Source: Panonychus citri (lineage: Eukaryota > Arthropoda > Arachnida > Trombidiformes > Tetranychidae). From it: DNA of 64,000 nt. The translations under genes and the position numbers were made by a program. The stretch lies in contig NW_026515541.1 in assembly GCF_014898815.1 (NCBI RefSeq), positions 2,356,001 to 2,420,000 of the forward strand, read 5' to 3'. The notes below the pieces were generated by a model. It searched no databases. It was given only the letters and a program-made list of their open reading frames with translations, and was not told the origin of the DNA. Of the stretch, positions 9,401 through 20,230 are shown in pieces (the first letter of the stretch is position 1; each line of letters begins with the position of its first letter).

Positions 9401-12400
9401 TGCCGATAATGAGGTAAATTCGGGCAATGATGTTGCATTTTTGTCCCAAGTTTACGTTCAACGAGACTTTGGAATCAATTATTCGTATCATATGTTACTC
9501 CAAAGGTTTTACAAGACGGCGATTCATCCCTTGGACTTTATCGATAATGGTGAAGAGACTCGACAACATATCAACGCGATAGTAGAAAAGGAGACATCCG
9601 GTAAAATTAAGGATATACTTCCGGATAGACAATCGCCCACAACTCAATTGCTATTGTTGAGTGCACTTTACTTCAAGGGATCACTAGATCTTAATATAAC
9701 TTCATCTAGGAAACGTAATTATATCTCACCTTCATCTTCATCATCTCCATCGACATACAAACAATTAAATTCTGCATCAAATATATTTGGTGTTTTCTCT
9801 GATGATACAATCATCTTGGAAGCTCGAAATGTCCGAATTCGTTATGCTTTCAATCGTTTCCTTAATTGTACAACAATTGAGATGCCTTTTAAAGGAGGAC
9901 TAATCACTTTGGTCGCAATGATGCCCACTGATCCATACGGATTAGACACTTTATTAACCAGATTATCGGCTCAAGTTTTATCCGATGTAATCAACTCATT
10001 AGAAGTGAAAAGAGTTGATGTCAAGGTAAGATAAATGTATATTAGATATAAAAACAATTGACAACAATTAGGAAACTAATCAATATCCTAATTTTCCAGA
10101 TCCCTAGATTACACTTTGAAACAAGTGATCGTAATTTAAGTCTATCATTAGCTAATCTGGGATTAGCTTACATATTTAAACCAGGATATGCACAATTATA
10201 TGATATCAGTGATTATAAATGGCTTCATGTTTCTGATATAATTCATAAAACTTATCTTGAAATTTGGGAGACCCCGAAAACATTTACCAATACAAATATC
10301 AATAATATCAATACAAATGGCGGAGGGACAACAATTAATCCATCTACTAATCCAAATGCTAAATCACAATATCAACAATCAAGTAATAACATTGAAGTTG
10401 TTTTTGATAAACCTTTCCTTTTTTTCATCATGGACAATATAAGTGGACTCATTCTGGCCATGGGAAAACATGGACGAGAACCCGTTAATTACAGGTTACC
10501 AATTTAAATTTGATTAATCAATCGACAATCATCAAGTGTCATATAGAATCAGTTAGAGGAACAGTTGATTAATTTCAAATTAATCATTAAAGGTTTACAA
10601 TTGAAATTGATTGAAAAATATCAAAGATCATCATTGAGATCAACAATCAATGTAAATATTGAAATTGACAAAACTTGTCTGATTTTAATTGTTACACTAA
10701 AATTCAATCAATGAATCAACAATTTAAATGGAAAATGAAACCATTAAATTGTTTAATTATCTTGACAATTATTTTTTTGATTCTATTACAATTAATTATC
10801 ACTAATTAAATTGAAATTTTGTATATTAACTTTGTAACGGTAAACTTTTCATTCCGGATAATTAAACTTTTTTTTTTACTTTTTTCTGATTGATAATGAT
10901 AATGATTTGAAGTTTAATTATCCATTGATTCAAATGGAACAGACTTGAATCAAATTAAACTGAATTAAGATAATCAAGTTGTGTCTTTCATTAGAGTTAA
11001 TAAACTTAATGATGTTAATTGAATTCGTTTCGTTCTTAATCAACATTAATTCATCTCGATAAAGATCAAATCAGTTAGTCTATTAATTTAACTTTTCAAT
11101 TTTCTCCCATAGACTTAATATGAGACTTATAATATAAGTCTAATTGTTAGAAACACTGATTAGCTAATTGTTGGAGGAAAATATTGATTCAGAGTGACTT
11201 TGCAGAGATTGTGTATTACAACATAACTCACGATCTATTGGAACAATTAACAAACTTAATTAAAGATGCATGAATGATGAACCAACAAACTGATGAAAGT
11301 AAATAAGATAATCAAATCTAAATTGTCACGCAATCAAATAACTAAACAGTTTCAACGTTCTTGATGTTTACAGGAGGTGAAAAAGTTTCGAGTGTGAAAA
11401 AAACGGTTCATGTAAAAAAGTAAAGTTTTACATGTGATCGTATTACAACAATTAAAACAACAATTAACAATTGAATGGGTATTGATGTGTGTCGATACCT
11501 GATTTACAATCAACAAATTCAAGTGTAACGATGACAACAAATGGTAACTAAAAGTCAACAATTAAAAACAGTAAATTAAGATTGTGTGAGTGTAACTTTT
11601 TTTTGTTATTACTAATCATTTTCACTAAATTAAACTTATATTGGTGATAATTTAGGAAAAAATTGATCATCGAACAATTCAAATTGCTTTTAATTTGTTT
11701 TTCCACACTTTCACTACTTTTAATCTTCTTCAATTGTCAACAATCAATCAATTTTAAGCCTTAATTAACGGGGAGAAAAAAGGTTGGGTAAAATTGGCAA
11801 CAATTAACAAAATTTAAAAAACTAAGTTGATTACCAACTGCCCCTGATCAGATTATATAAGTTGATAAATTGTTTTACTTAATCACTTTGACAGGTATTC
11901 ACATTGGTGATCAATTATTATTAATCGAATTATTTTTTTTTTCTTCTTCTGAAATTCAAATAATTATCTCTGAGTTGATTGTCTTTGCAACGATTCAAAT
12001 GATAAGAACTGAATTAGTGCCTATTGTTGATGAGGAAAAAAATGTCTATTGATTTCTCATGACGTTAAACTGGTAATAAGAAATGATTTGGAAAATCTTA
12101 CAATCGGTAATTGTCATGATTTGACGTTGAATTCATGATGAAAGAAACTGAAAAGCCTTAAGGATAAATTTTCTATCAGGTAGAAATAAAGTAAACATGA
12201 GATGGACTTACCTTCATAGTTACCAGAATTAATGTTAATCGGATCAGCATCTGATGCCTCTTTTAACAATTCGTTGAGATCATGATGAGGAAAATTAGAT
12301 TTAACTTGATTACCATAGGAAAAGAATTTCAAATCTCGGCGAGATTTGAGAATTGGATGAATTTCATCAATAGCATCGATCAATTCTGTACCAAAAATAA

Positions 12401-13062
12401 CCGCTTTTGAATCAATGGTAAGTATTGAATGAATTAAGGATTCTTTCCGTTGATTGGTGTTGATTAACGCGGTTACAATTCCCATTTTAGCCAATCCAAG
12501 CCAGATACCAATGTATTCAGGCCTTGATTCCATGAAAAGAGCAACCTCATCTCCATGATTGAATCCTAATTCAGTGAATATGTTGGCCACTTTATTGGAA
12601 AACGAGTCCAACCTTTTAAAAGTCCAAACCTCATCTTGATAAAAGAAAATCGCTTTATCACCTTGTTCAGCTACTGTTTTCTTAAACAATTTAGCTACAG
12701 TCATGTTACGTCGACGATGAAGAGCCATTGTGATCTTTGTCTTGGTCAAATAGTATAAACCTCTGGTCAGTGGGAAACAAAAAAAGAAAAACAAAAGTGT
12801 AAACAAAACGGAAAAGATGATTGAAACGTTTGAGCCAGAAAATGACTCAACACACATGACACACATTCAGTTGAGCAGCGAAAAAGGTAGCAACTTACCT
12901 GAGATCCCGGTGGATGGTCAACACGATGACCCTAAGCCACATCGCCAATTTAACAGCAGCATAAATACCAACAAGGGAAAGGGTCACCTTAGAGACCGTT
13001 TTGGTCAACGAATTGTTGAAAATTTTGAACAATCGTTCCTCTTGTAAAATGTAGCCCAACAT
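6414..13062 (-). CDS. Long-chain fatty acid transport protein / very-long-chain acyl-CoA synthetase (SLC27A family)
   Basis: ATP-dependent acyl-CoA synthetase that couples long-chain fatty-acid uptake to activation at ER or plasma membrane. Exons, in transcription order, are 13062-12899, 12762-12212, 7731-7267 and 7180-6414, with matching phases; the product is 648 aa. A hydrophobic N-terminal segment (about residues 22-48) precedes the enzyme domain. Motifs: ESLIHSILTI region, the AMP-binding P-loop IYTSGTTGLPK (near 245), the FATP-type FYGATEGN (near 385), GDTFRWKGENVSTTEVE (near 510) and PGCEGRAGMAAI. Length matches the family (620-650). The start is uncertain: an in-frame ATG at 13152 would add 30 residues, but the text from 13062 (MLGYILQEERLF) fits the family N-terminus better. 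Intron 2 is 4,480 bp and carries a serpin gene on the + strand. Confidence 0.9.
7732..8987. other. FATP intron 2 / serpin upstream region
   Basis: Non-coding AT-rich DNA that is both intron of the minus-strand FATP gene and 5' region of the serpin. It includes TATATAA-like text at 8792-8800 about 190 bp before the serpin ATG. No ORF of note. Confidence 0.5.
8988..10507 (+). CDS. Secreted serpin with unusual reactive-centre loop
   Basis: Two exons, 8988-10025 and 10100-10507 (phase-0 GT-AG intron), encode 481 aa. Residues 1-26 look like a signal peptide (LILVTLLNPGLVLPSFGQ). Serpin-fold blocks: NQFGFDLLRAM, FCPICISSSLTMMLMGSQGHSS, the shutter-region-like LLLLSALYFKGSLDL, MPFKGGLITLVAMMP, VKIPRLHFE, LANLGLAYIF and the C-terminal DKPFLFFIMDNISGLILAMG. 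Serpins are usually extracellular suicide inhibitors of serine or cysteine proteases. Here the hinge after HKTYLEIWE does not show the small-residue GTEAAA-type pattern needed for loop insertion; it is replaced by a 45-residue Asn/Thr/Gly/Ser/Gln-rich stretch (about 403-447). Loss of inhibitory mechanism is therefore plausible. A Ser-rich insert also lies near residues 240-255. The gene sits inside FATP intron 2 on the opposite strand. Confidence 0.93.
10508..12211. other. FATP intron 2, downstream of the serpin
   Basis: Rest of the large FATP intron and presumed serpin 3' UTR. AT-rich, with short chance ORFs only (none with recognisable sequence or codon pattern). I see no further gene. Confidence 0.5.
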
Positions 13063-13957
13063 GTTGCGATTTATCCAATGGTACATGTGAGTATTTCTAT
13101 TTACACACAGGTAGACAAGTAAAGGTTGCTGATTGTTTCTCAATACATACACACAATTAAATTAAGGAAAAGGTAACAAATGAAATAGAAAGAAAATCTT
13201 TCAGTGATCAATTAATTGTTCAACAAGTTGAAAAGGGAAAATGAATCGTTCGAAAAGCGCCACCTGGTGACACAACCCAATTTTCTAATTAAACTTTCTA
13301 TTTATAACTATTGACGTTTCAACGATATAAGAACTTTTTTTTCTTCTCTTCTCTTCTGTTCGATTAAATCGAATTCCGGTTTTTTTGAATGACTTTGAAC
13401 CGGTTCGAAGTGTTGGTTTACAGGTATATGATGGCGAAGAAGGAAGAGAGTGAGAAAGGAAATGAGGAGGATGATGTGAAAGTGAAAACGGAAGAGAAGA
13501 TGAAGAAAGAAAAAAGTTGAAAAATTTTCTCCATTTATTGTAATCGAAATAATCATTTTGATTGTATTGTTATCGAATCATTATTGATTTTGATTTTCTG
13601 ATCAATTGAGAAACATTTTTGCGAGGGTGATCATTATTATTGAATTGAAAGTGGAAATTTGATTGTTACAGTGAGAAAATTCATTTTTAATACAATCATT
13701 ATATTTATTTAGGTGTAAATGGTATTAAATTAATTTGTTTGATTTACAATCAAGGAACAATTTTCATGTTGATTTCATCAATTTTAAATCATTTCATGAT
13801 TTTCAAGCTCGTTTAAATTTACTTACTTATTGACTAATCATTATTAACATTAATGATTATAACAAATAAGCTTACATTTTGTGACATTGATTAGATATTA
13901 AGAATCAATTTTGATGTTAAAATTGTTAAAATTTATCAATCATGTTCATTAATTAGA
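13063..13957. other. Intergenic spacer, FATP 5' side to GH31 3' side
   Basis: Holds the FATP promoter/5' UTR (both candidate starts, 13062 and 13152, face it) and the GH31 3' UTR. A purine-rich GAAGAAGGAAGAGAG block lies at about 13435-13510. No convincing ORF. Confidence 0.5.
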
Positions 13958-16900
13958 TTAATATTCAAAATTGACGGCAAATGATTGTCGAGGATAAAAG
14001 TTATCGTTAAAATCAATAGAGATTGAAGATTTATCTTGATTGTATTTATTGGTTGTAATGTATTGACCATTCAAGGACACTTTCTTAGGTTGGTCACTCA
14101 GTCCAGCGATCATAACTCCTCCTATTGCGAAATCGTCAATTTCAGCGATATTTAAATAGCTGCAAACTAATCCAGACTGTTTAAAATCAAACAAAAATAA
14201 TGATTGTAATTAGTCGAAGCATTAATTTGTTTACAATGTTTATCAACTTACAGTATTTGCTTTACATTTTCCATGGATATAATTACCAGAAGTGACACTG
14301 TCTAATGATTTACCATCGTCATGATAAATTTCACCAACAGCATTACCAGAATTGTCAAGATAAGCGTTTAGATAATATTTTTGTTTTCGTAGATCATGAG
14401 TTGTCTTTGCTGACGATTTGTATGTTGGTATTATACCTCCACCTCTTACAAAAAGACCAATCTTATCGTCATCAATGGTCAAGGTTTCACTTTGACCGCT
14501 ACTGTTAAAGGCAAGTTTAGAATCGGCAAAATTGTACCAACTTCCAGCGGGGAAATAAGCAGTTACTTGATTGGTACTTGGTTCAAGAATAGGAACAATA
14601 TATAACCATGATCCCCAAAGAAAAGCAGTTTCAATAGAGTAAGTGTTTGAATCAAGAGGGAACTCGAAAAACAATGGACGTACAACTGTCTCAGCATTGG
14701 AATGAGCATTGAAAAATAAGCCATAAAGATAAGGTAACAGTTTATATCGAGCATCGAGTGAATATTTAGCTGCAGCGACGACCTTTTCTCCCAAAATGGC
14801 TGGATCTTGTTCCATTGCATTTCTATCATTATGATTACGAGAAAAGGGATAAAAGGCACCTACAAGATAATAAATAAAAAGACAAACAATTAAGACAATT
14901 TCGATCAGTGTTAATCGATTATCTTACCTAATGCTGACCATCTCATGCAAAGTTCAACTTGAGTACTGCCAGCAAAACCACAGATATCACTTCCGATCAT
15001 TGGAATACCATAAATATTGAACTCGAACATGTCTATTCAAAAACAGAAGTATTAATAGTGAACAATTAGTATTTCTGTTAAAAGATTAGCAAAGTTGACT
15101 TACTTGAGATTGAATATTTCATATGATCCCATGATGATTGAATATCTCCCGACCAATGAGATGCAAAGTGGCCTTGTGATGGGAAAGTAGATCGAGATAA
15201 GATGAAAGGCCGAGTTCCAAAAATATCAACAGCAGCACTGAAAACAAGGGGAAACACACAAAATAAAAACTAATGCAATTATGGATTTAAAGGTAAACTA
15301 TTAATACATGTATAATTGGGATGTCGACTTACGAGTGAGTGGCGACGTTTTCATATAAACCATAAAGATTATGAACATCGTAATGAGAACCAAGATGTTG
15401 TTTACATGTCATGCAGAGTGTTTTTGTCGTTAAACCAGTTCCACCGGGTGCATATGGTGGATTCTCAAGTGAGCTTTGTGGACAACCTCCAGTTTTCTGA
15501 CCATTGAAAAAGTTTGAAGGCTCATTCATGTCAATCCATATTCCATCAAATTCAACCTTCTCTCTCAAGTGAAGAAGTTGATTCTTCCAGTAGTTTGATG
15601 CATTTGGATGAGTAAAATCAGGGAAAACAGTTGTATCAAGATTCCATACTTTTCCAACGAAAATGGTTCCATCACTATTTTTGACGAAAATATCATCAAC
15701 AACTCCTTCATCATATGGTGGATAAGTACCTTTAGGCTCAGAAGCACTGACACCAGGATCCTAAAGTAGATACAAAAAGTTTAGAACAACTTTCCATTTT
15801 CAAAAGGAAGAAAAAGTTCTTACAAGAATTATTGAATAATACATGTTCTTTGCATGTAAATCTTTTGCGAATTCAGCTAGACCAGCAAAATTAACGGAGT
15901 CGACAGTGAAATCGTTGTAACGATCCATGTAATCAATATCATTCCATTGAGATTCGATGGGGATTCCAGCGGCTAAGTTTCTTTCCATTGTTTCTTTAGT
16001 TTTCGCCAAACTATCGTAACCATATCGGCAAAGGTGAAATCCAAAAGACCAATAAGGTTGGAGAACTGGTTTACCGATGAGATTGATGTTTTGTTTGGTC
16101 ACATCAGCGGGAGTTGGTCCAAAGAAGATGAAAAAGTCAAGGATACCGCCGATGGTCCTCCAAGTAACCGCTGGAGCGGCTTGAGTTAAAACATCCATTC
16201 CATTACTATTGAGTAAAAATACTCCATGGGAGTTCATTTGGTCATCATTCTCTGGCATAATGTAGAACGGATATGACCCATAAAGGTTAACATTCTCAGT
16301 TGGACCAATGTCACGGGCGAACATTGTGTATCGATGCCAACCAGTCAATTCTTTCCTGAAACTTGCTTTATGCTCACCAAGACCATACAAAACTTTGGAC
16401 GGAACTTGAACCGATAACTGAATAAATTGATCTGAATAAATCATCTTGGAAAGATCGGCAACAAAAACCTCAGTTCCAGTTGATAATCGGCTTATTGTTA
16501 ACTTTCCATCGTCATTAACTTTTATCTTGTAAAGAGGTGAATCAATTGTCTCTGATCGACTTAGATTGAAAAAAGGCATTGGAACTTCAAAACGATCTTT
16601 ATCTGCATCCAAGAATCTTATTCGAAGCCGTTCATTGTCAAGTCCAATTACTTGAATGTCGATATTGTCAATGTCCATTGGATAACCAGAGTCATTTAAT
16701 CTTGTCAATTTAATTGTCGCATTATTATCACCTTGTTGAACATCGGCAACTTTATAAGTTTTATAATCAGTTGGATAAAAACAATAGGGTATATTCAATG
16801 GAGGGATATTTCGTTTACCTAATTAGTGGAAAGAGAATTAAAAAAAACTAATTACAATATAAAGTTTCGAGATAAATTCAGTAATTAATTGAAAATGGAC

Positions 16901-17844
16901 CAATAGTTTCAATCGTAATTTGGATTCCCCATGATAATAATTGATCTTTGATCATCTCTCATTGTTAAACTAATTAACTAATCAAGTTAATCATTTGATA
17001 TAATGAGTTGGATAATCAAACTTATCAATTGTTATGTATTAAATACAATCGCTTTTAGGATTTGTTCCAAAAGATAATTTTTAGCTATAAAAACAAGGAA
17101 ATATGGTTAATTGTTATGAACGATCAAGTGATTAAATTAGTATTTTTTTTTGTATGAGAAAAAAATAATCAATTAAAGAGGGAAAAGTAAACAAATTAGA
17201 TTGAAGTTCAATAGTTAATTGAATGTTCCGTGAATGATTTTCTGTGTTAAGGTGAACACAATTTAGATTCACCAATGATTTATGATTAGAGTTTCTAATG
17301 ATCGTTATAAGTTTGATTCTGACGAAATAAGTTAATTAAATTACTTACTTCGAGTAGCTGGAACCCAACAACATCCTCTGGATTCACAACGCTCTTGATT
17401 AACTGGATCATCAGGATTACAATCAAATTTAGATTCATCAGGAAGGGAACATTGTTGAGAATTTGATTTTGACGATTCCAATGGTGATTGAAAGGTCGCA
17501 GTTAAATGTGATTTAGAAAATGAAATCTTGGTTAAAGATGAATCCTGTTTCTCCCAATCGACAAAAGGTTGATTAATTGATTTCTCGAGAAGCCAAACAT
17601 TGTACAAAATGTAACCAGTTACAAATGAGATGGCGATAAAATTTAACAAGGTAACAATTAAGATAAAACGTCTAAATGTAATTACACGAGATGAAATTAA
17701 ATTAGTTTCGTTTTCAATTTTTTCACTTTTACTTGTTGGATATAAATAGATTGAAGAATCATTTAAATTGGTCGAACAGTTTAATTTACTATCCATAGTT
17801 AAGGGTAAACAATTAGTGTTTAAATTGTTAGATGTTGGTTTCAT
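13958..17844 (-). CDS. Type II membrane-anchored trefoil + GH31 alpha-glucosidase (maltase/acid alpha-glucosidase-like)
   Basis: Seven exons: 17844-17349, 16818-15824, 15760-15333, 15237-15104, 15032-14928, 14859-14252 and 14176-13958, all GT-AG with consistent phases, giving about 994 aa. The enzyme hydrolyses terminal alpha-1,4-linked glucose from maltose-type substrates. A Ser/Asn-rich cytosolic tail precedes one membrane anchor (about residues 60-86: FILIVTLLNFIAISFVTGYI), then a P-type trefoil (CSLPDESKFDCNP...CESRGCCWVP, about 135-178) and the GH31 barrel. The nucleophile lies in WIDMNEPSNF (Asp near 574), the acid/base in SHWSGDIQSSW (Asp near 671), followed by MIGSDICGF and GAFYPFSRNHN. 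The topology recalls sucrase-isomaltase, but with one catalytic unit. An in-frame TTG at 17871 precedes the ATG; I use the ATG. AROS is divergent, 305 bp away. Confidence 0.92.
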
Positions 17845-18149
17845 TGTGTTTAAATTACTTGCATCCCACAAGAAGGTGGATTAAATTAATTCACCTGAGT
17901 TTTTATATTTGTTTACTTTTTATCAACAGAGAAAAAGATTATCTCTTGTTATCGCAAAGAGAAAACTAGATGGCGCTTTTTTCGAGCGATCTGATTGGTC
18001 GATTTCATCTTCGAAATCAACTTATCGTTTCCATGGAAACAGAATCACATTTACTTTTGTTTTGATTGTTTTGGTTTCAGAAGATTTTACAATTTGATTA
18101 ATTGTTGTTTACTGATTAATATTTAATCGTTTTGTTTGGAATTTTCACC
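17845..18149. promoter_or_regulatory. Compact divergent promoter, GH31 and AROS
   Basis: Only 305 bp separate the GH31 ATG (minus) from the AROS ATG (plus), so both promoters must share this interval. It is less AT-rich than surrounding spacers, with CGCAAAGAG and GGCGC text near 17954-17975. No TATA box can be assigned. Confidence 0.55.
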
Positions 18150-18561
18150 ATGTCTAAATCTATTGTCAAAAGAGCTTTACAATTAACCGATTCTGATGAT
18201 GAATCTCAGCCAAAATCAACAGGTGAGTCAATAGTTTTTTGTATCTCTCTTTTTTTTCATTCAATTGAATTGTTTTGAATTATATTTTAATTGTTGTCTT
18301 TTTTTCTTGTCTTTTTTCTGTTTAGCTAAGAAATCAACTCTAGAGGAATATAGGAAGAAACAAAGTAAAAAGGTTGATGAAAATGCGGTTAAACAATTGG
18401 AGAAATTGAGATCGATTAAGGTTGACCGTTCGTTAACCGATAAAATATTGAAAAAGAGAAAAGAATTACATGGGAAAAAAGATCCTGAGAAAAAACCACA
18501 ACCAGAGAAATCGTTTTTCACCGAAGATGATTTTAAACGTTACATCAGGAGTATCTTTTAA
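18150..18561 (+). CDS. RPS19BP1: Active regulator of SIRT1 / RPS19-binding protein 1 (AROS)
   Basis: Two exons, 18150-18222 and 18326-18561 (phase-1 GT-AG intron), encode a basic 102-residue protein. Matching features in the family: KSTLEEYRKKQSKK (human KSALDEYRKR), a central LTDKILKKRKE segment, a Lys-rich linker, and the C-terminal acidic-aromatic block FFTEDDFKRYIRSIF (human VFTEEDFQKFQQEYF). The vertebrate protein binds ribosomal protein RPS19, works in small-subunit biogenesis in the nucleolus and was reported to modulate SIRT1. The N-terminus carries a DSDDES acidic patch. It is short and lacks an enzymatic motif, so the call rests on those two conserved blocks. Its neighbours are the GH31 gene upstream and a dead inverted copy of that gene starting about 60 bp after its stop. 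Confidence 0.82.
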
Positions 18562-18620
18562 TTTGGATAAAATGGTTATCAATCTAATTGAAGCAAAATT
18601 CTAGTGTTAATTAAATGACT

Positions 18621-19425
18621 GATCTAGATTGTGTTTACCTTGCCACAGAAAATCAGTTGGGACATTCAATAGACTATTGAACTTCAATATATATTTTGTT
18701 TACTTTTCCCTCTTGGATTGGTTATTTTTTTTCACCAAAAATACTGATTTAATCACTTGATCAATCATAATTAACCATATTTCCTTGTTGTTATAGCTAA
18801 AAATGATCTTTTTTGATAAAAACTTGGAAAATGGTTGGATAACAATGATTTTCTTTCTATTATTACGTAGAAACGATTGTATTTAATATAATAGTTGATA
18901 AGTTCAATTATCCAACTTATATTATTAAGTTAATACAATTAAACAATGAGAGATGATTAATTATCATCATGGGGAATCCAAATTACGATTGAAAATATTG
19001 GTTTATATCCAATTAATCACTGAATTTATCTCGAAACTTGGTCGAGGTTAGTTAGCACCTACAGACTATATTTACCTTTTTCCGGATCGTGATTATGACT
19101 TTTCTTTAAATTCTCTAAGAAAATAATATGCCCAATTTTGCTGATTCTAAACTTGCCTTTAACAGTAGCGGTCAAAGTGAACCCTTGACCATCGATGACG
19201 ATAAAATTGGTCTTTTTGTAAGAGATGGAGGTATAATACCAACATACAAATCGTCAGCAAAGACAACTCATGATCTACGAAAACAATTATCACAATGATG
19301 GTAAATCAATAGGCAGTATCACTTTTGGTAATTGTATCCATGGAAAATATAAAGCAAATACTGTAAGTTGATAAAAACTGTAAACAAATTAACGCCCCAA
19401 CTAATTACAATCATTGTCTTTTTTA
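18621..19425 (+). pseudogene. Inverted, internally deleted remnant of the GH31 alpha-glucosidase
   Basis: Two blocks match the GH31 gene at 13.9-17.8 kb in the opposite orientation. Block 1 (18621-19040) matches intron 1 (reverse of about 16861-17270): shared text includes TGAACTTCAAT, TTGTTTACTTTTCCCTCTT and GGGGAATCCAAATTACGATTG. Block 2 (19133-19425) matches the 3' part of exon 6 and the start of intron 6 (reverse of about 14195-14534), coding NFADSKLAFNSSGQSE then IPTYKSSAKTTHDLRKQ, then skipping about 50 bases before HNDGKS-like text and the same GTAAGTTGATAAA donor. Exons 2-5, most of exon 6 and exon 7 are missing, and the reading frame is broken by the internal deletion. It cannot encode an enzyme. 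High identity within intron sequence implies a fairly recent duplication. Confidence 0.9.
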
Positions 19426-20230
19426 ATAGTTATTCTTATTGATATTTCGCTTCTATTGGAAAGCTGGATTGTTCACATTAGTTTGACGATCAATCTTCCG
19501 GTAATCATAAGAGGACAATTCGGCCTCTCTAAACTTCCATTATGAGTCCTCAATCTAACTAATGAATTAAATTCTGGTATCAACTTTCGGGATGCAATTT
19601 AATTCTAGTGCCTCAGAATTCACGAGGTACACAGGTACTCTAAAGCATTTGAGATGCTTCGATTCATAATTTCCACTGACTTAATGGATTCGGTCAACTT
19701 TTAATGGAAAATTGAATAATTAAATTTCCTCAAAGTCCAGTTGATATTAAGAGAGAACTTTTTTACGACCTTGTGAAAAGAGAATGGCAAAAGAAAACCT
19801 CTGAGAAGGAGGAAATTTTCTCATAAATTCAAGAGAAAAACTCAAAGCTCAGTTCTAAAAATCGATGTACCATCAAGAAGAAAACATCGATATATTTATT
19901 TAAATACTAATAATAACTCATAGAGAGTTCCAATTGGTTAAAAATCTAAATTTGAAATCGATTGAAGTTCTTGACCATCGGCTAAACGAAAATCTCATTC
20001 TAATGAATTAGTAAATGTTGTATGAGAATCTCCTAGAAATCTTAATCAATCTTTACAAGAATCGAGTTGAATTTCAAGGTTAACAATAAGTAAACTCAGA
20101 TGAACTTTTCTTCCAGAACCTGAAAGTTTATAATCAAGTTTTATGAGAGAGTTTCAACTCATCAATGATATTTTTTTTCCCAGAAAAAGTTCTAATGAAT
20201 TAATCTTAATGTTATTTCATGACTTAAGTT
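19426..20230. other. Spacer of different composition before the CUB gene
   Basis: No ORF or recognisable domain. It is visibly less dominated by the AATTGT/TTGATTA words that fill other spacers here, so it may be inserted or duplicated material. The promoter of the CUB gene should lie at its 3' end. Confidence 0.4.

Noticed and set aside
11352..12052. Short ORFs in the FATP intron downstream of the serpin
   Set aside because: Chance frames in AT-rich DNA; no motif or conserved pattern.
14810..14830. Apparent frameshift in GH31 exon 6 near NAMEQDP
   Set aside because: Came from miscounting a T run; with the sequence reread, GAFYPFSRNHNDRNAMEQDP is continuous in one frame.
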